This document shows, piece after piece, positions 49,301 to 60,586 of a DNA stretch of 64,000 bases; within the stretch, counting starts at the first letter, position 1; every line of letters starts with the position of its first letter. The notes below the pieces were generated by a model. That model worked only from the letters and a program-made list of their open reading frames with translations. It ran no database searches and was not told the origin of the DNA. Origin of the DNA: Mansonella perstans (taxonomy: Eukaryota; Nematoda; Chromadorea; Rhabditida; Onchocercidae); contig JBAMDO010000001.1 in NCBI GenBank assembly GCA_037074765.1, positions 62,001-126,000 of the forward strand, in the 5' to 3' direction. Position numbers and translations under genes: made by a program.

Positions 49301-50652
49301 TAATTTAAAGTATTTTAAACTAAAATTTGAATTTCTATCCAATAGTAACTGGCATGCATGTAATTGCTTCCAACAATTTGTATAGTTTCTCCAAGCATAT
49401 ATCAAAGAAAAATATATTTTTTCATTAATGATTGTATGTAATAGAATATAGATAAGCGAAAATATGCTGTAATTGCAATGAGAATAATAAATGTTTGAAC
49501 TTTGACATCAAGAAAACATTCTCAAAAGACCAATGTGGCAACTAGTAAATTCTATTAATAAACCTTTTAAAAACACTTTAGAAAATTTTCAAGGACAGTA
49601 AAATACATTAGTGAGCAGAGCAATTTGCCAGAAATACAGGTGACATCAATCAATCAATCAACACTTCAGATTTATCGTAAACTCACAAATAAAAAAAGAT
49701 TTCCTGTCAATCAATTCGAAAATTGCAAAAATATTTGAAATACAATAAAGTCGGGAGATAAAAGAAAATTATGGAAGTAAAAAAATTGCATACCTTGATG
49801 GACAGCAACCTCACAGTTGGGACCATCGCAATAAACAAGTGGATTCGATTCCCAACCATTCTCGTCGGCACAAACGCAACAGCCTCCAAGCATTTCCTGA
49901 AATGAAAATTATTGATTATTATTATCCTAATTATTCCCAGCGCTTCACAAATTATCTTTGACCAAATAAATGGTCAAATTACAATAAGATAGATTTAAAA
50001 TACATGGGAACAGCATTGTCGAAACATTGTCCACCATTTCTTATCAAAAGCACTGCGATTTAATTTCCTTTGTACAATTTTGACGATAATTCTTATCTGA
50101 TTTTTAAAAATCAATATTTGCCGATGCATAAAATCCTGGTAATAAGAATGTTATGCGGAAAATCCCACACAAAAAAAAACCCCAGCACAGATATAAATAT
50201 AAAAATTGTCAATAAAGAATTGGTATCAATGATAATGAATGTGTTTTCTACATTACACATCGATTTAGCAATAGATGTAGTAATACACTTTGAACCAACT
50301 AAATCAACATTATTATCATTGTTTCGGCTGAATTTAACTTTTAAAACTATTTATATTTGTGGTTTTTTGTCTTTATGATTATTTTCATACCTATCAAGAT
50401 AAACGTATTGATTGGAAGGAGGAAAAACAGTTAATAGTTGTGAATAAGATCAAAGTATAGTATCTATTCTTATCAACTTAATCTCTGATATATAATCTAT
50501 TGATCAGTTCGAGATTATCAAAATAAATGTAAAGTAGGTGTGAAAAAACAAACCTTATTTACTACAACATTTTCGGCTCGAGAACTGCTTGCCTCATTCG
50601 ATATATTTGCCACTGCCGCTTGTTTACCAATTGCTTCCTTTTGATGTATTTG
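37846..50652 (-). CDS. zfp-1: AF10/AF17-family chromatin reader (C. elegans ZFP-1 type), start not resolved
   Basis: Nineteen phase-consistent exons encode about 1066 aa: 50554-50652, 49794-49896, 46735-46912, 45991-46090, 45335-45431, 44875-44982, 43128-43322, 42449-42600, 42183-42302, 41873-42023, 41636-41765, 41170-41276, 40824-40974, 40571-40718, 40128-40318, 39519-39678, 38694-39218, 38176-38485, 37846-38019. The N-terminus is a PHD-Zn knuckle-extended PHD (PZP) module: EMLGGCCVCADENGWESNPL, CYGIVEVPEGEWYCAKC, CKLCPFGHGALKRTDND, WAHVICALYIPEVRFGDV, CYLCIERG, CFHVTCAQAEGLLCEEGGG, YCGYCAAH. A basic RKAVDGAEKPKRPRN patch lies mid-protein. The octapeptide/leucine-zipper region EELLERQWEQG through CLHELKMENVRLEETL recruits DOT1L in animals. 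The tail is Ser/Thr, Gln9 and Ala-rich. The first exon found has no ATG, so at least one more 5' exon lies above 50652. Confidence 0.92.
40321..40350. repeat. Poly-A run of about 30 (poly-T at a splice acceptor on the minus strand)
   Basis: On the minus strand about 30 consecutive T run directly into the acceptor AG of the AF10 exon encoding SSVVSVDRTHV. The tract is the whole polypyrimidine region of that intron. Confidence 0.9.
42816..42906. repeat. Direct repeat copy 1 in an AF10 intron
   Basis: About 91 bp from TTAGTTGGTACTTCAAG to AAGCAATATATCTAA. It is nearly identical to a second copy at 43366-43455 in the same orientation, with about six differences. The exon at 43128-43322 lies between them. 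Confidence 0.9.
43366..43455. repeat. Direct repeat copy 2 in an AF10 intron
   Basis: This is the partner of the copy at 42816-42906, in the same orientation, and lies in the intron on the other side of the intervening 195-nt exon. Confidence 0.9.
46330..46510. repeat. Degenerate tandem repeat (TATTATG and CTCGCTTCTAATTGTGTAA units)
   Basis: AT-rich short repeats pass into about three units of 45-50 bp that contain (A/T)CTCGCTTCTAATTGT. They lie in an AF10 intron between the PHD exons. Confidence 0.6.
47125..47190. repeat. About 26-bp tandem repeat in an AF10 intron
   Basis: Two to three copies contain TTTAAA(A/G)CAG(T/C)CCA and GATACGAA. They lie in the large intron between the first and second PHD exons. 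Confidence 0.6.
48622..48846. repeat. (ATC)n and CA/CAGA-type microsatellites
   Basis: (ATC)n with one interruption lies at about 48622-48656, and an interrupted CACAGACA repeat at about 48785-48846. Both are inside the largest AF10 intron. Confidence 0.85.
49124..49144. repeat. (GACA)n microsatellite
   Basis: About five GACA units lie in the large AF10 intron. Confidence 0.8.
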
Positions 50653-51416
50653 CTAAATCTGTTAAAACACAAACATTATTTTTGATTATTACCATCATCA
50701 ATATCAAAATCACAACGAGAAATAAGCGTAAAACATAATCGAAAATGTAACATATACAAGTATATATATATATAATTTATATATAATGTGTAAATATATA
50801 ACTGTTATTAAATATGGAAAAATGAACTAATTTATTTAAATGCATTAATGAAAAAGCTCCGGAAATGATCAAAACTCATAGATATGCCAAGTTTCCATTG
50901 GCAAAAAGGTCATAAAGGTCATTAAAAGAAGATGCAATTGTCATTCATTTTTAGTAACAACTAGAAGCAAATGATCAATCATTCATTTATCTAATTACAC
51001 TTTGTAACATCATCTAATCTCTAATATTTCTCCTTAAAAATTAAAATGATTATAAAGCCAAACTTTTCCTTCGTATTCTCCAAGGAATAACAAACAAATG
51101 CAATATTGGTAAAAGGATGAGATTTGCTTAGCTTAAAACTACTAAATAAGTCGAATTTAAAAGGATTCAGAGAAGATATAGACAAATTTCTTCTTTGTAA
51201 ATATCCCAAAAAGGTATATATATCTTTCACCTCTTTAAGATGTAAATAGGCTAGTCTAATATTGATATTGATTTTGATCAGCAAATAAATGATGTGAAAT
51301 GGAGAAATGACAAACTGTCATTTTACTTCAAAAACGAAGTCGCAAAAAAAAGTTTTCCCTTAAAAGGACGACTGAATTACGAGAAAGAACCTTGAAAATT
51401 TTCTTCACATACAAAA

Positions 51417-51618
51417 AATACACACAAACGCATACACATACATGTATATTCATGCATATACACATACACATACACACACATACACACATGCATACACACA
51501 CACACACACACACACACAGATATATACCCGGACATAAGCGAAAATTATTTCTCTTCTTTCCACGACTTACCAATTAAACGAATTGCAATACGATAAGATA
51601 CACATGGACAGATGGACG

Positions 51619-51693
<75 letters not shown>

Positions 51694-51702
51694 ACACACA
51701 CA
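51417..51702. repeat. Paired CA microsatellites
   Basis: An interrupted CATACA/CACA block lies at about 51417-51520. A long (CA)n of roughly 40 units lies at about 51619-51702 and runs into CAGACACA. Open frames here are artefacts of the repeat. Confidence 0.95.
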
Positions 51703-52296
51703 GAGACAGACACATAGTCATAGTTATAACTTCAATTATAATCAATAAATGAAGCCTTTCATCCAAAAATCGTTGTTTTATAGCAAAGATAAATCCTTAA
51801 CTGTTAAACTATATTACAAATAAGATGGAACATTATTCATAGATTAGAAATCTTTCACAAATTTTCAATTTAAATCAATAAATTTCGATATAAAATATCA
51901 TTAAAATGAAAAATACACAAATAGCAATGGTATTCGATGACAATATCCCTTAATAATGATAATCAAATAAATCATTTTAAAAAGTTGCTAGGAAATTTAT
52001 TCTAAAAATTTAATTATTTAAATTATCAAACAACAATCATTTTTAAATAGTATTCTTAGTAGTTCCATCAATCGATTACTGAATTACTGAACGCCTGATA
52101 CACTTAATCAATTGATCACAACATAAACATATCCTTCTATTGTGATACTACCACTAATGATCGTATTGTGTAACTGCTGCTGCTTTCTTCCATCAATTAA
52201 AATCGTTTAAAAATAAAAAAACAAGAAAATTGAAGTTTTTTTTTTTTTTTAAAAGCTATGAAATGTGAAAAAAACATAGACATAAGTATTGTACAC

Positions 52297-52298
52297 AT

Positions 52299-52339
<41 letters not shown>

Positions 52340-52404
52340 TGCATAGACACACACATGCATGATACACACACACATACATACACACACATACACAGACATA
52401 CACA
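52297..52404. repeat. (CA)n with CATACA extension
   Basis: About 18 perfect CA units followed by interrupted CATACA/CATGCA repeats. Confidence 0.95.
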
Positions 52405-52705
52405 CAAAATACAAAGCAAAATGAAGAATTGAAAAAAGGAATAAAGAGATAAAAGAGAGAAAAAAGTTTTTGCTGTTACGATGAAGAAGATTTTCGACGT
52501 ATCAACGTATCAATAGTCGAACAACCCCAACTGGACGACGACGAGAAGGAATGTCTGCTGCTACTGCTGCTGCTGCTGATGGATTGATGTCGTTGAAGCC
52601 ACCTTTATTACTATCAGCACGCTATCGTCTCTCTATCTTCACTATCTTTTTCAAACTATTACCAGTCTGCTCGTACTATTTCTTTTGCTACCACAACTTA
52701 CACAT

Positions 52706-52900
52706 CATACATACATACATACGTACACACACACACACACACATACATACATACATACATGCATACATACATAATTGACACAATCAACCAACCAACCAAA
52801 CAAACCAACCAACCAACCAAACCAACCAAACCAACCGACCAAACCAACCAACCAACCAAACTAACCAAATGAATCAAACTAAACAAACCGCAAAAGCACA
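52706..52900. repeat. (CATA)n, (CA)n and (AACC)n compound repeat
   Basis: CATACATA and CACACA runs (about 52708-52772) pass into a degenerate (CCAA)n repeat to about 52870, and then into looser CAAA variants. Confidence 0.95.
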
Positions 52901-53819
52901 CCAATCAAAACAGATCAAACTGCACCAAATAAATTTAATCAAACAGAGAAAATAAATTCAAGAAATTTAAAATAGTAATTGTCAAAACATCAACTTTTTC
53001 AAATTTATTTCAATCACTATCTATCTATTCAGATAAACATTTCAGTATTTCGTCATCATCATTCATTTTAGATTCACTGATTAATGCACGAATGAAGAAC
53101 AGAAGACTGAAAAAGAAAAGAACGGAAAGAAAGTATTAATCCGAATTTTTTTTTTGTATTTCGAAAAAATATTTCAATTTCTTTCATTAAATTAAAATTA
53201 ATCAATGCACCATCTAATTTTTCCATTTATTTCTTTATGTTAAACTAATAATTAGTTCATTAATATTTGTTAGATTAATGAATAGATGGAAAAAAGAATC
53301 GATACAACAATCGTACTCAATTCTGTAGAGTTATATGAAAGAAAAAGAAGAGGAACGATAGAATCATCATTATCATTATTTATCATTTCATGAGAATGTT
53401 TTGATATCATAATCATAATCATGGTTAATCTTATCAATTTCAAGAAATCTTTCAGTTGAAAAGATATAAATAATACAAACTTTTTATATTAATTGATACA
53501 AAGTAAATTGTATCCTATCGTACCGTAACATGCCTTTTTGGTCTTCCTACTTATCATACCACATAAAGAATAATAATTACTGATGCTAACCTTCATCATT
53601 TTCATTTCATCCTTCTTTACGACAAACAAAATTTATTTCGAAATTTCAAAAAATTTCAATTTTAAAATTTCACCAAACTTTTAAAAAAGACACTTTCTTA
53701 AAGAAAATCCACAAGTATGTGTGTTATTCCGTTGCTGCCATTTCTCAACTTTTATCTTACAGTTTCCTCTTATATGTAATTAGGTTAATAATGACAGTGC
53801 CAATTTTGTGCGGGGAAGA

Positions 53820-53887
53820 TGTGTGTGTGTGTGTGTATGTGTGTGTGTGTGTGTATGTGTGTGTATGTGTATGTGTGTGTGTGTGTA
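53820..53887. repeat. (GT)n microsatellite with GTAT interruptions
   Basis: About 30 GT units with regular TATGTG interruptions on the plus strand. Confidence 0.95.
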
Positions 53888-54681
53888 GCTATGTACGCAT
53901 GCATACTTTCTATCATTTAACTTAACATTGCAATTAATAGTCAGAACTTTCTGTTTTTCTTCTTTAATTTTGAAATTTGAATTTAAAATATGAACTAATT
54001 TTTTCAAAGTACATGCTATTGTTTCCATATGTTTACTTGCAACTTATTGGAATGACAGTCCCTGTCAATACTACTATTAATAGTAAGAGAAAACTGAATT
54101 CTAAAAAAAACTTATTGCATCAGTAAAATTATTATGCACGTAGTCAGCCTAAATTAAAGCAAAAGAGGTCACTGGTCACTGTAACAATGATTCAGTTATT
54201 AAATTATTTTCGATTCAAAAATCACAAATACCAATTAAAAACCGGTTCAAATACCAATTGAGTAATTTTTGTCTAAATATCATCAGACTTTTTTAAAACT
54301 TTACAAATGATATTTACTTAATTACAAAAGCTTTATCTAATTAAATGCGATAATTAATAAAATCACAAACGAAAAGAAGATGACACTACCAAATCTATGC
54401 GGTAAATTTAATTAGACAAATAAAATAGAACAGACTTGCTAATATCGTTAATTAATTTAAATTTCTGTAGCCATTTCATTCAATTCAAATAATACTAAAA
54501 TAATTCATCGTAACACACAAATACATACTTACCCGAATGAACAAGAACAGAGTCCATAAAGTATGAATCATATAAATCGATAAGAAGCCTTATTCATAAT
54601 AAAACTTTTTAAAAGAACTGAACGATGAATAAGTAAAGTTTGAGGAGGAAGAGTAGGAAATGGGAGGAACAGGAAATTGTT

Positions 54682-55131
54682 GAATCGATGCAATAATAAT
54701 AAATAATAATCATATGTAAACCTAAAATCGGGAAAGTGAATGATTGGAGGGGGATGAGGAATGATTGGAGGAGGAAGAGGAATGATTGGAGGAGGAAGAG
54801 GAATGATTGGAGGAGGAAGAGGAATGATTGGAGGAGGGAGAGGAATGATTGGAGGAGGAAGAGGAATGATTGGAGGGGGAAGAGGAATGATTGGAGGAGG
54901 AAGAGGAATGATTGGAGGAGGAAGAGGAATGATTGGAGGAGGAAGAGGAATGATTGGAGGGGGATGAGGAATGATTGGAGGAGGGAGAGGAATGATTGGA
55001 GGAGGGAGAGGAATGATTGGAGGGGGAGGAAGAGGAATGATTGGAGGAGGAAGAGGAATGATTGGAGGAGGAAGAGGAATGATTGGAGGNATCGATATAA
55101 TAATAATAAATAGTAATCATATGTAAAAATA
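54682..55131. repeat. 21-bp minisatellite flanked by a 40-bp direct repeat and containing an ambiguous base
   Basis: About 16 units of GAATGATTGGAGGAGGAAGAG (54741-55089) vary only in AGGAGGAAGA, AGGAGGGAGA, GGGGGAAGA and GGGGGATGA forms. A base called N at 55090 ends the array. The flanks match each other: ATCGATGCAATAATAATAAA at 54683 and ATCGATATAATAATAATAAA at 55091, both running on to ATCATATGTAAA. The unit is 21 bp, so open frames run through on both strands (GMIGGGR repeats, NHSSSSS repeats). There is no sign of a real gene around them. Confidence 0.95.
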
Positions 55132-55324
55132 AAATGAAGAGAAGCCAATATAAGAAATGAAAATGTTGCTATTTGTGAGGGAAACTAGAAATGGATTTAT
55201 AAGATGATTGATGTCATAGCTACTGTGACAACAAGTATCTATCTACTCAAATAATTACCACAATAACCTCCCGCATGTAATAGAGAGCAGTACACACATA
55301 CATGATACATAAGGTCGAATGGGA

Positions 55325-55432
55325 AAAAGCTATCAAGATAGATGTATGTGTGTATGTATGTATGTGTGACATGGAAAGGGTAACTAAGCACACAGACACA
55401 GACACACACATACACATACACACATACACAGT
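55325..55432. repeat. GTATGTAT and CACAGACACA microsatellites
   Basis: Interrupted TGTATG repeats at about 55343-55368, then CACAGACACACATACACA repeats at about 55389-55432. Confidence 0.85.
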
Positions 55433-55691
55433 TGTGGTGCTACTGCTATTTATCATTAATCAATTTTCCTCTCCCAACAACATACCACACCATCCCTTCT
55501 AACTTGCAAGCAATTTCTCCCGATCAATAGATCAATAATAAAGGGAAAGAAAAATAGAAATTCCATCGTATCAACAACAATCGATTTCCTCTCTCAACAA
55601 CAAACTATCCTTCACCACATACATTCATCTCCATATCCATCTCCCCTTCTATATTCTCTCTTTGCTTTCATTCATTGATTACTGTCTGTCT

Positions 55692-55778
55692 ATGTGTGTG
55701 TCCGTGTGTGTGTGTGTGTGTCTGTGTGTGTATGTCTGTATGTGTGTGTCTGTGTATGTCTGTGTATGTGTGTATGTC
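55692..55778. repeat. (GT)n with GTCT and GTAT interruptions
   Basis: An interrupted GT repeat of about 85 bp on the plus strand, the rightmost member of the microsatellite cluster. Confidence 0.9.
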
Positions 55779-58700
55779 ATATATGACGTCAAAATCGAAT
55801 TAACTAAAATTTATATTTACATTATTTGGAAATTTTTGCGATTTAATTATGCAAAATTTTATGCTTTAATTTTGAGCTTGAATTTTATAAATATTCCACA
55901 TTGACTTTACTATAATTTTGCATGATGACTCATCGTCATTGTGATTGATCCTAAAAATGATTACAATCATGAACCAGTTTTCATCATTTAGATCAATTGT
56001 TGTCGTTGTCGTTGTCGTTGTCATCCTTCTGTGATATGTTTTGTTTGTATTTCTGGATGGATAGTTCTTGCTGGAGCCGATGTATTTTTTCTTTCTTTTA
56101 ACATAATTTTTACAAAGTGATACTGTATTTTCTTTCTGATACAATTAGGATGACTGTTTACACTCCACTACCTACCACACACACATCGCTACTATGAATA
56201 TTTCCGTCGTAAATTATTAATCAATCGGCACGCCATACAAACGTTAGTGTGAATATTTGCAACTTGATTATCATACAGTATTGCTTGCTGATACTGTATT
56301 TTGTAATACCATTAGCATGACTGTTTACACTTTACTATATACCACACTACTATGAATATTTCCGTTGTAAATTATTAATCAATGGGGACGCCATAAAAAA
56401 TGTTAGTAATGAATATTTGCAACTTGATTATCATATAGTATTGCGTTCGGTTTGTGTTATTGTATAAATTTAATTGTTTACACATTTTAAATGCTATTTT
56501 TGCACTTTGATAGTATCATCGCAATGATTATATTATTTACATTACGATGAATAAATTTGTAATGAATAGTAGTTGAATTCATTACTTTTATTTATACATT
56601 CTGTTTAGTAAAGTTCAAATTACAATGGGAGGACTTATCAAGGCTATGTTTATTCTAGCACTATTTAGTCTAGTTCTCTGTGCGAAACAATATTTGCCTA
56701 GTTCTGTTTACGAGAATTTTGCTTAGGCCTTCTGATTCAAAATAGTAAATCAATGCTCATCATCAATAAACAGTAGCAATAATCGTAGCATGGATCAAAT
56801 AACTATTACCTAACTGAATCATTTGATTTTATTCATTGCTTATCATTACAGAATATCGATCGATCGTACCATCGGATTTGAAGCAAAATTTAATGAACAA
56901 ATAACATATGGTTGGGGTTGTGTGAAGAATTAATGCCAAATTACTAAATAGATTATTGAATCTTAGTTCTGTTTTTCTTTCACTATGGGATTTCAGGCGT
57001 ATTTTCAACTTTTAGCCGCACCATTTTACGACATTCAGAATTTGAAAACATTGAAGCTTCATTTTCAAACAAAATAGCAAGTATTTACAGATGCTGTCAA
57101 AAAAATCAGAATGAAATGATGATTTATGGTTTGTAATGTTTGAAAAAGTTTACTTTTGCTTGAATTAAGCCAAACTTTTCAATGATGCAAAGAAGTTTCA
57201 CGTTGGAACTTCTATCAATTCAGTGTCATATTTTAGTCACTTGTCATAAAATTGTACCATTTTCCGGAAGAACGATGCATAGCACATTTAAATGTGGTTT
57301 GTTGTTAATTAGTATAAAAAAAAAAGTGACATATTAAATGTTCGTAATAGTTACATAACTAATAATGAGAGGATTAACTTTGTGACAAGTGATGAATAAT
57401 TGTTGGGCTAATTGGTGCGAGAAGAAATTAGGAACGATAAGATTAATTTTGGTCAGTAAGCAAAGTTCACTTTGCTAGGTGAAAAGTAAAATTATAATGT
57501 GAAATATTGTCATAAAAATAAAGGAAAACAATTGAAAAATGATAGTTTCTATTATTCGTTAGAGCATTATTTGTTTAATGTTGAATGATTACATAAAATT
57601 CATTAAATAATTTAAGAAGTGATTACGAAATTAATCAAATAGCTTATTCAAATGACATAAAATTCATACCGTTTTATAGTAAAGTTGTCTATCTACTTGA
57701 TTTATAACTATATCGTCAAACTATTATCGCATTCACATGTAATTTCCAGAATTCGGTTAAATTTCGTTCGAAATTCAGTAAAGAAAAATTTGGATCAGGA
57801 ATGTTGCTATAGAAAAAAGGGAAAAAAATTAGAAATTTTGGGTGATTACTTAACTGAGTTGCTATTTCATTCCTTTTTTACAAAAGATTAATTTGCATCA
57901 CCAGTACTCAATGTTATCTTATAATTTTTATCTCGATGATTTCTCAAAAACTTTACTTTCCCAGCAAGATGTTTACAGGAATATCAAGTTGCTAGCATTA
58001 CTGAAAATTAAGGACAGCCATATTGGTTGGAGATATTTAGGTTTGGTTAGTTACATCCATATTCCTTCATTTGTGTTGGTAGTATTCCTGATATTTCCTA
58101 GTGTTATCCTTGCATATTTAAGTGGAACATGTATGAGAAGTTTTTCAAAATCTAATCTACATACTTAGAAATATAGCTTACTTATTAATTTGTTTCCCAT
58201 CCAGTAGTTGTACCCTAAAAAGTTATATTCTCTTTAAGCAGTTATATTAAGGATTTATATTCTCTTTCAAGACAATAAATAATTCAATTTATTTTAGTAT
58301 GGTACGGAATGGTACGATGAACATAAAAGGATAAAGAAAGTTCGTAAAGTAAATTATTTATTTGTATGGATTATTTTTAAATATCAAAGTGTTTAGTATT
58401 TTGAAAAATAGTAGTATTTTAAATGCTATTTGATTTTAAATGCACTTGCATTAATTAAAATGATTGCTTCTGTTGCTAATCTAACCAATTATTAATTAAT
58501 TAAACTAACTGTTCTACGAATTAAACAGGAATATAACAAATATTTCAAGTGACAAACATGATCGTTGAATTTCCGAGTAAAGAAGCCTTCAGATTCCACA
58601 GTGTTCAAGTTCGACTAACATTCAGATGGAGTCGAGACGTATTTTAGAAAGGAAAACATGAATTTAACATGAAGTAATCCTGTACACTGCAGCAGTCATT

Positions 58701-58903
58701 AGCAAGCGCAAGGTAGAAAAGTTCAGTCATATTGCGGGAGAAAGATTGTCATCTGACTCAATTCAGTTGCTCAGTTTATCTTTACTAATGAAGGTAATTA
58801 CTGTTATTCCTCTGCATAAAGCAATCACCTGTTTAGATTCTGAATTAATAGAAAACTAATGTTTTGCTCTAAAATTGCTTCAAACAAACCTTCAAATGAC
58901 GTT
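55779..58903. other. Intergenic region with no supported gene
   Basis: About 3.1 kb of AT-rich DNA. It contains a two-copy tandem duplication (56119-56453). A plus-strand open frame at 57893-58168 has a hydrophobic segment (YIHIPSFVLVVFLIFPSVIL), but no homology that I recognise and no splice context, so it is not called. Confidence 0.4.
56119..56453. repeat. 171-bp tandem duplication (two copies)
   Basis: The copies start at 56119 and 56290 with GATACTGTATTTT. They share GACTGTTTACACT, CTATGAATATTTCCG and TTTGCAACTTGATTATCAT blocks in the same order. They are about 80-85% identical by eye, with small indels. Confidence 0.9.
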
Positions 58904-59859
58904 TTATTTGGCTAACATATTTTTACAAACACCGTTTTCAAAGTATAACATGCAATTCGTATATAAACTTGCCACTAATCCATAATCATATATTCGAGAA
59001 GTTCGAATTAGAGTAGTTACCGGAAATATATTTTGCTCGAATAATGCACCTTTTGAGATCATCGAGAAATAATTACCCATATCGGAAAGTAATGCTAATA
59101 TTGCTGAGAGCGATTCTTCGTGCGGTATGTCATTCTCATGAAACTCCACCTGTACAATAAATTTCGATAGAAACGCGTAGAAATAATCTAAATAAAGATT
59201 GGAACATTTAAATAGGAAATTTAGTTTTAATTCGAATTACTATTGAATTTGAACTTCGAAAAAAATCATACAATTTATGCGAATTAATTCGCAAATTAAA
59301 ATAATGCAATCTATAGTGTGATAGCATAAAATTGCATAAAATGATTATAATTGAAACATGGATAAGCTATGGAGAACTTACAATGACAGCAACTTCTGTA
59401 AAGGGGAATGTATGAGCAGAAGCACAAAATGCCATTACACCGTCAGTAAGTTTTTCATTGAAATAGCGTAGCGTGATACGTGAAAGTTGCCATGGCTTTA
59501 ACGCTGACTCTATGGGAACTGACGTGGGTGGCTGATGTCGAAACCAATAAAGCTGAAATTAAAACTTGAAAAATTTCGTAAAATCATTTACAAAAAATTC
59601 ACATATAATGATTTTCTAGCATGCAGCTCTATCATTTCTCATCGTATCACGCTAACACACGTATCATGCAAGAAAATAAATGTAAACAAAGTGAAAGTAA
59701 ATATGTAACCTTTGTACGATCATTAGCGATATTAGCTGCACAGATGGTGCACAAGAAATGGAAGGCATCGTTATCCGTTGTTGCTTCTTCATTGCTACAT
59801 AAAATCAGCAATAGATTGATATGAGGTTCCGGTTCCACCTCAATACCTCCAATTAACAT
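58904..59859 (-). CDS. Unrecognised protein of about 188 aa
   Basis: Three phase-0 exons (59710-59859, 59382-59552, 58904-59149) form a continuous frame. It begins MLIGGIEVEPEPHINLLLIL, continues LYWFRHQPPTSVPIESALKP and FCASAHTFPFTEVAVI, then VEFHENDIPHEESLSAILAL, with a stop at 58904. The third exon may instead end at a GTAACT donor after NIFP (about 59020), with more exons further left. I do not recognise the family. There is no signal peptide or clear membrane span. The ATG follows a TTGCAG acceptor by 11 nt, a likely trans-splice site. The gene is divergent from RpS13. Confidence 0.6.
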
Positions 59860-60586
59860 TTAACAAAGTACTGCAACGAATAATTTCAATTTAATTCTTT
59901 TTCTTTTGCTCAATAATTGCATTAAAATTAAAATTAAATTAAATTACAAACTAAAAAAGTTAGCAAGGAAAGTAAGCAGAGAAATGAATTTTAGAGTAGA
60001 AATGAATAGAAATCAAACGAAATTAAGAGGGAATGTTAAGAAAAGCTAAGAGACAGAGTAAATGAAACAGGTAGGGGCTAAATTCAGCAAAATTTTCGAA
60101 TTGAGCATCAATAGCGCAACAATGGTGCAACAATGGTGGCTATTTTTGAGACCGTGAATTGCATAGTGCGACTGCGATGGCTGCTTGTTAAATCGATAAT
60201 TCAGCAATCTTAGGTTTCCTGTGGGAAGTTTCGAGGTTCCGCGCTTTATTTCAGATTGGTAGTGCATTTACTTTAATTTACTTCGTGATAACAGCCAGAC
60301 CTGGTAGACTGTTTTATTTTTGTTTCGTTTGTTTTTCAAATGTTTTACTTAGTTGATTCAGGCCAGATTGGCTTTCACTTTATTTTTGAAATTCGCTAAG
60401 AAATCTAGAATTTATTCCAAAAATAAATTACTATAAGTTATTTCTGTAAGTTTACCACATTGTTTTCTCCGTCGCTGCATACAATTATGCTAAATTTTAG
60501 GAGATTTTTCACATTACTTTAAAGATTTAAAAAGTTCTAGAAGTTGCAGCACGCAAAAATAGCGTTATAATTAATAAGCGTCAATC
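59860..60586. other. Divergent promoter region between the unrecognised gene and RpS13
   Basis: 727 bp separates two head-to-head start codons, so promoters for both should lie here. A TTGCAG at about 60544-60549 and an AAG acceptor near 60580 are candidate RpS13 leader splice sites. Confidence 0.4.

Larger units (their letters stand above)
50653..54600. other. Microsatellite-rich 5' flank or first intron of AF10
   Basis: No exon is firmly supported. Because AF10 lacks a start codon in its first recognised exon, at least one exon and the promoter should lie here or further right. A minus-strand frame at about 52520-52610 (FNDINPSAAAAVAADIPSRR) is a possible 5' exon, but it is Ala-rich and unsupported by clear splice sites. 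Confidence 0.4.

Noticed and set aside
51328..51766. Cys/Val-rich open frames
   Set aside because: They are translations of (CA)n/(GT)n microsatellites.
54736..55113. Long open frames of GMIGGGR and NHSSSSS type repeats
   Set aside because: They are by-products of a 21-bp minisatellite, open on both strands and in several frames, with no flanking exons or splice signals.
57893..58168. 91-aa plus-strand frame with a hydrophobic segment
   Set aside because: No recognised homology, no splice context and AT-driven Leu/Ile/Phe content; insufficient to call a gene.
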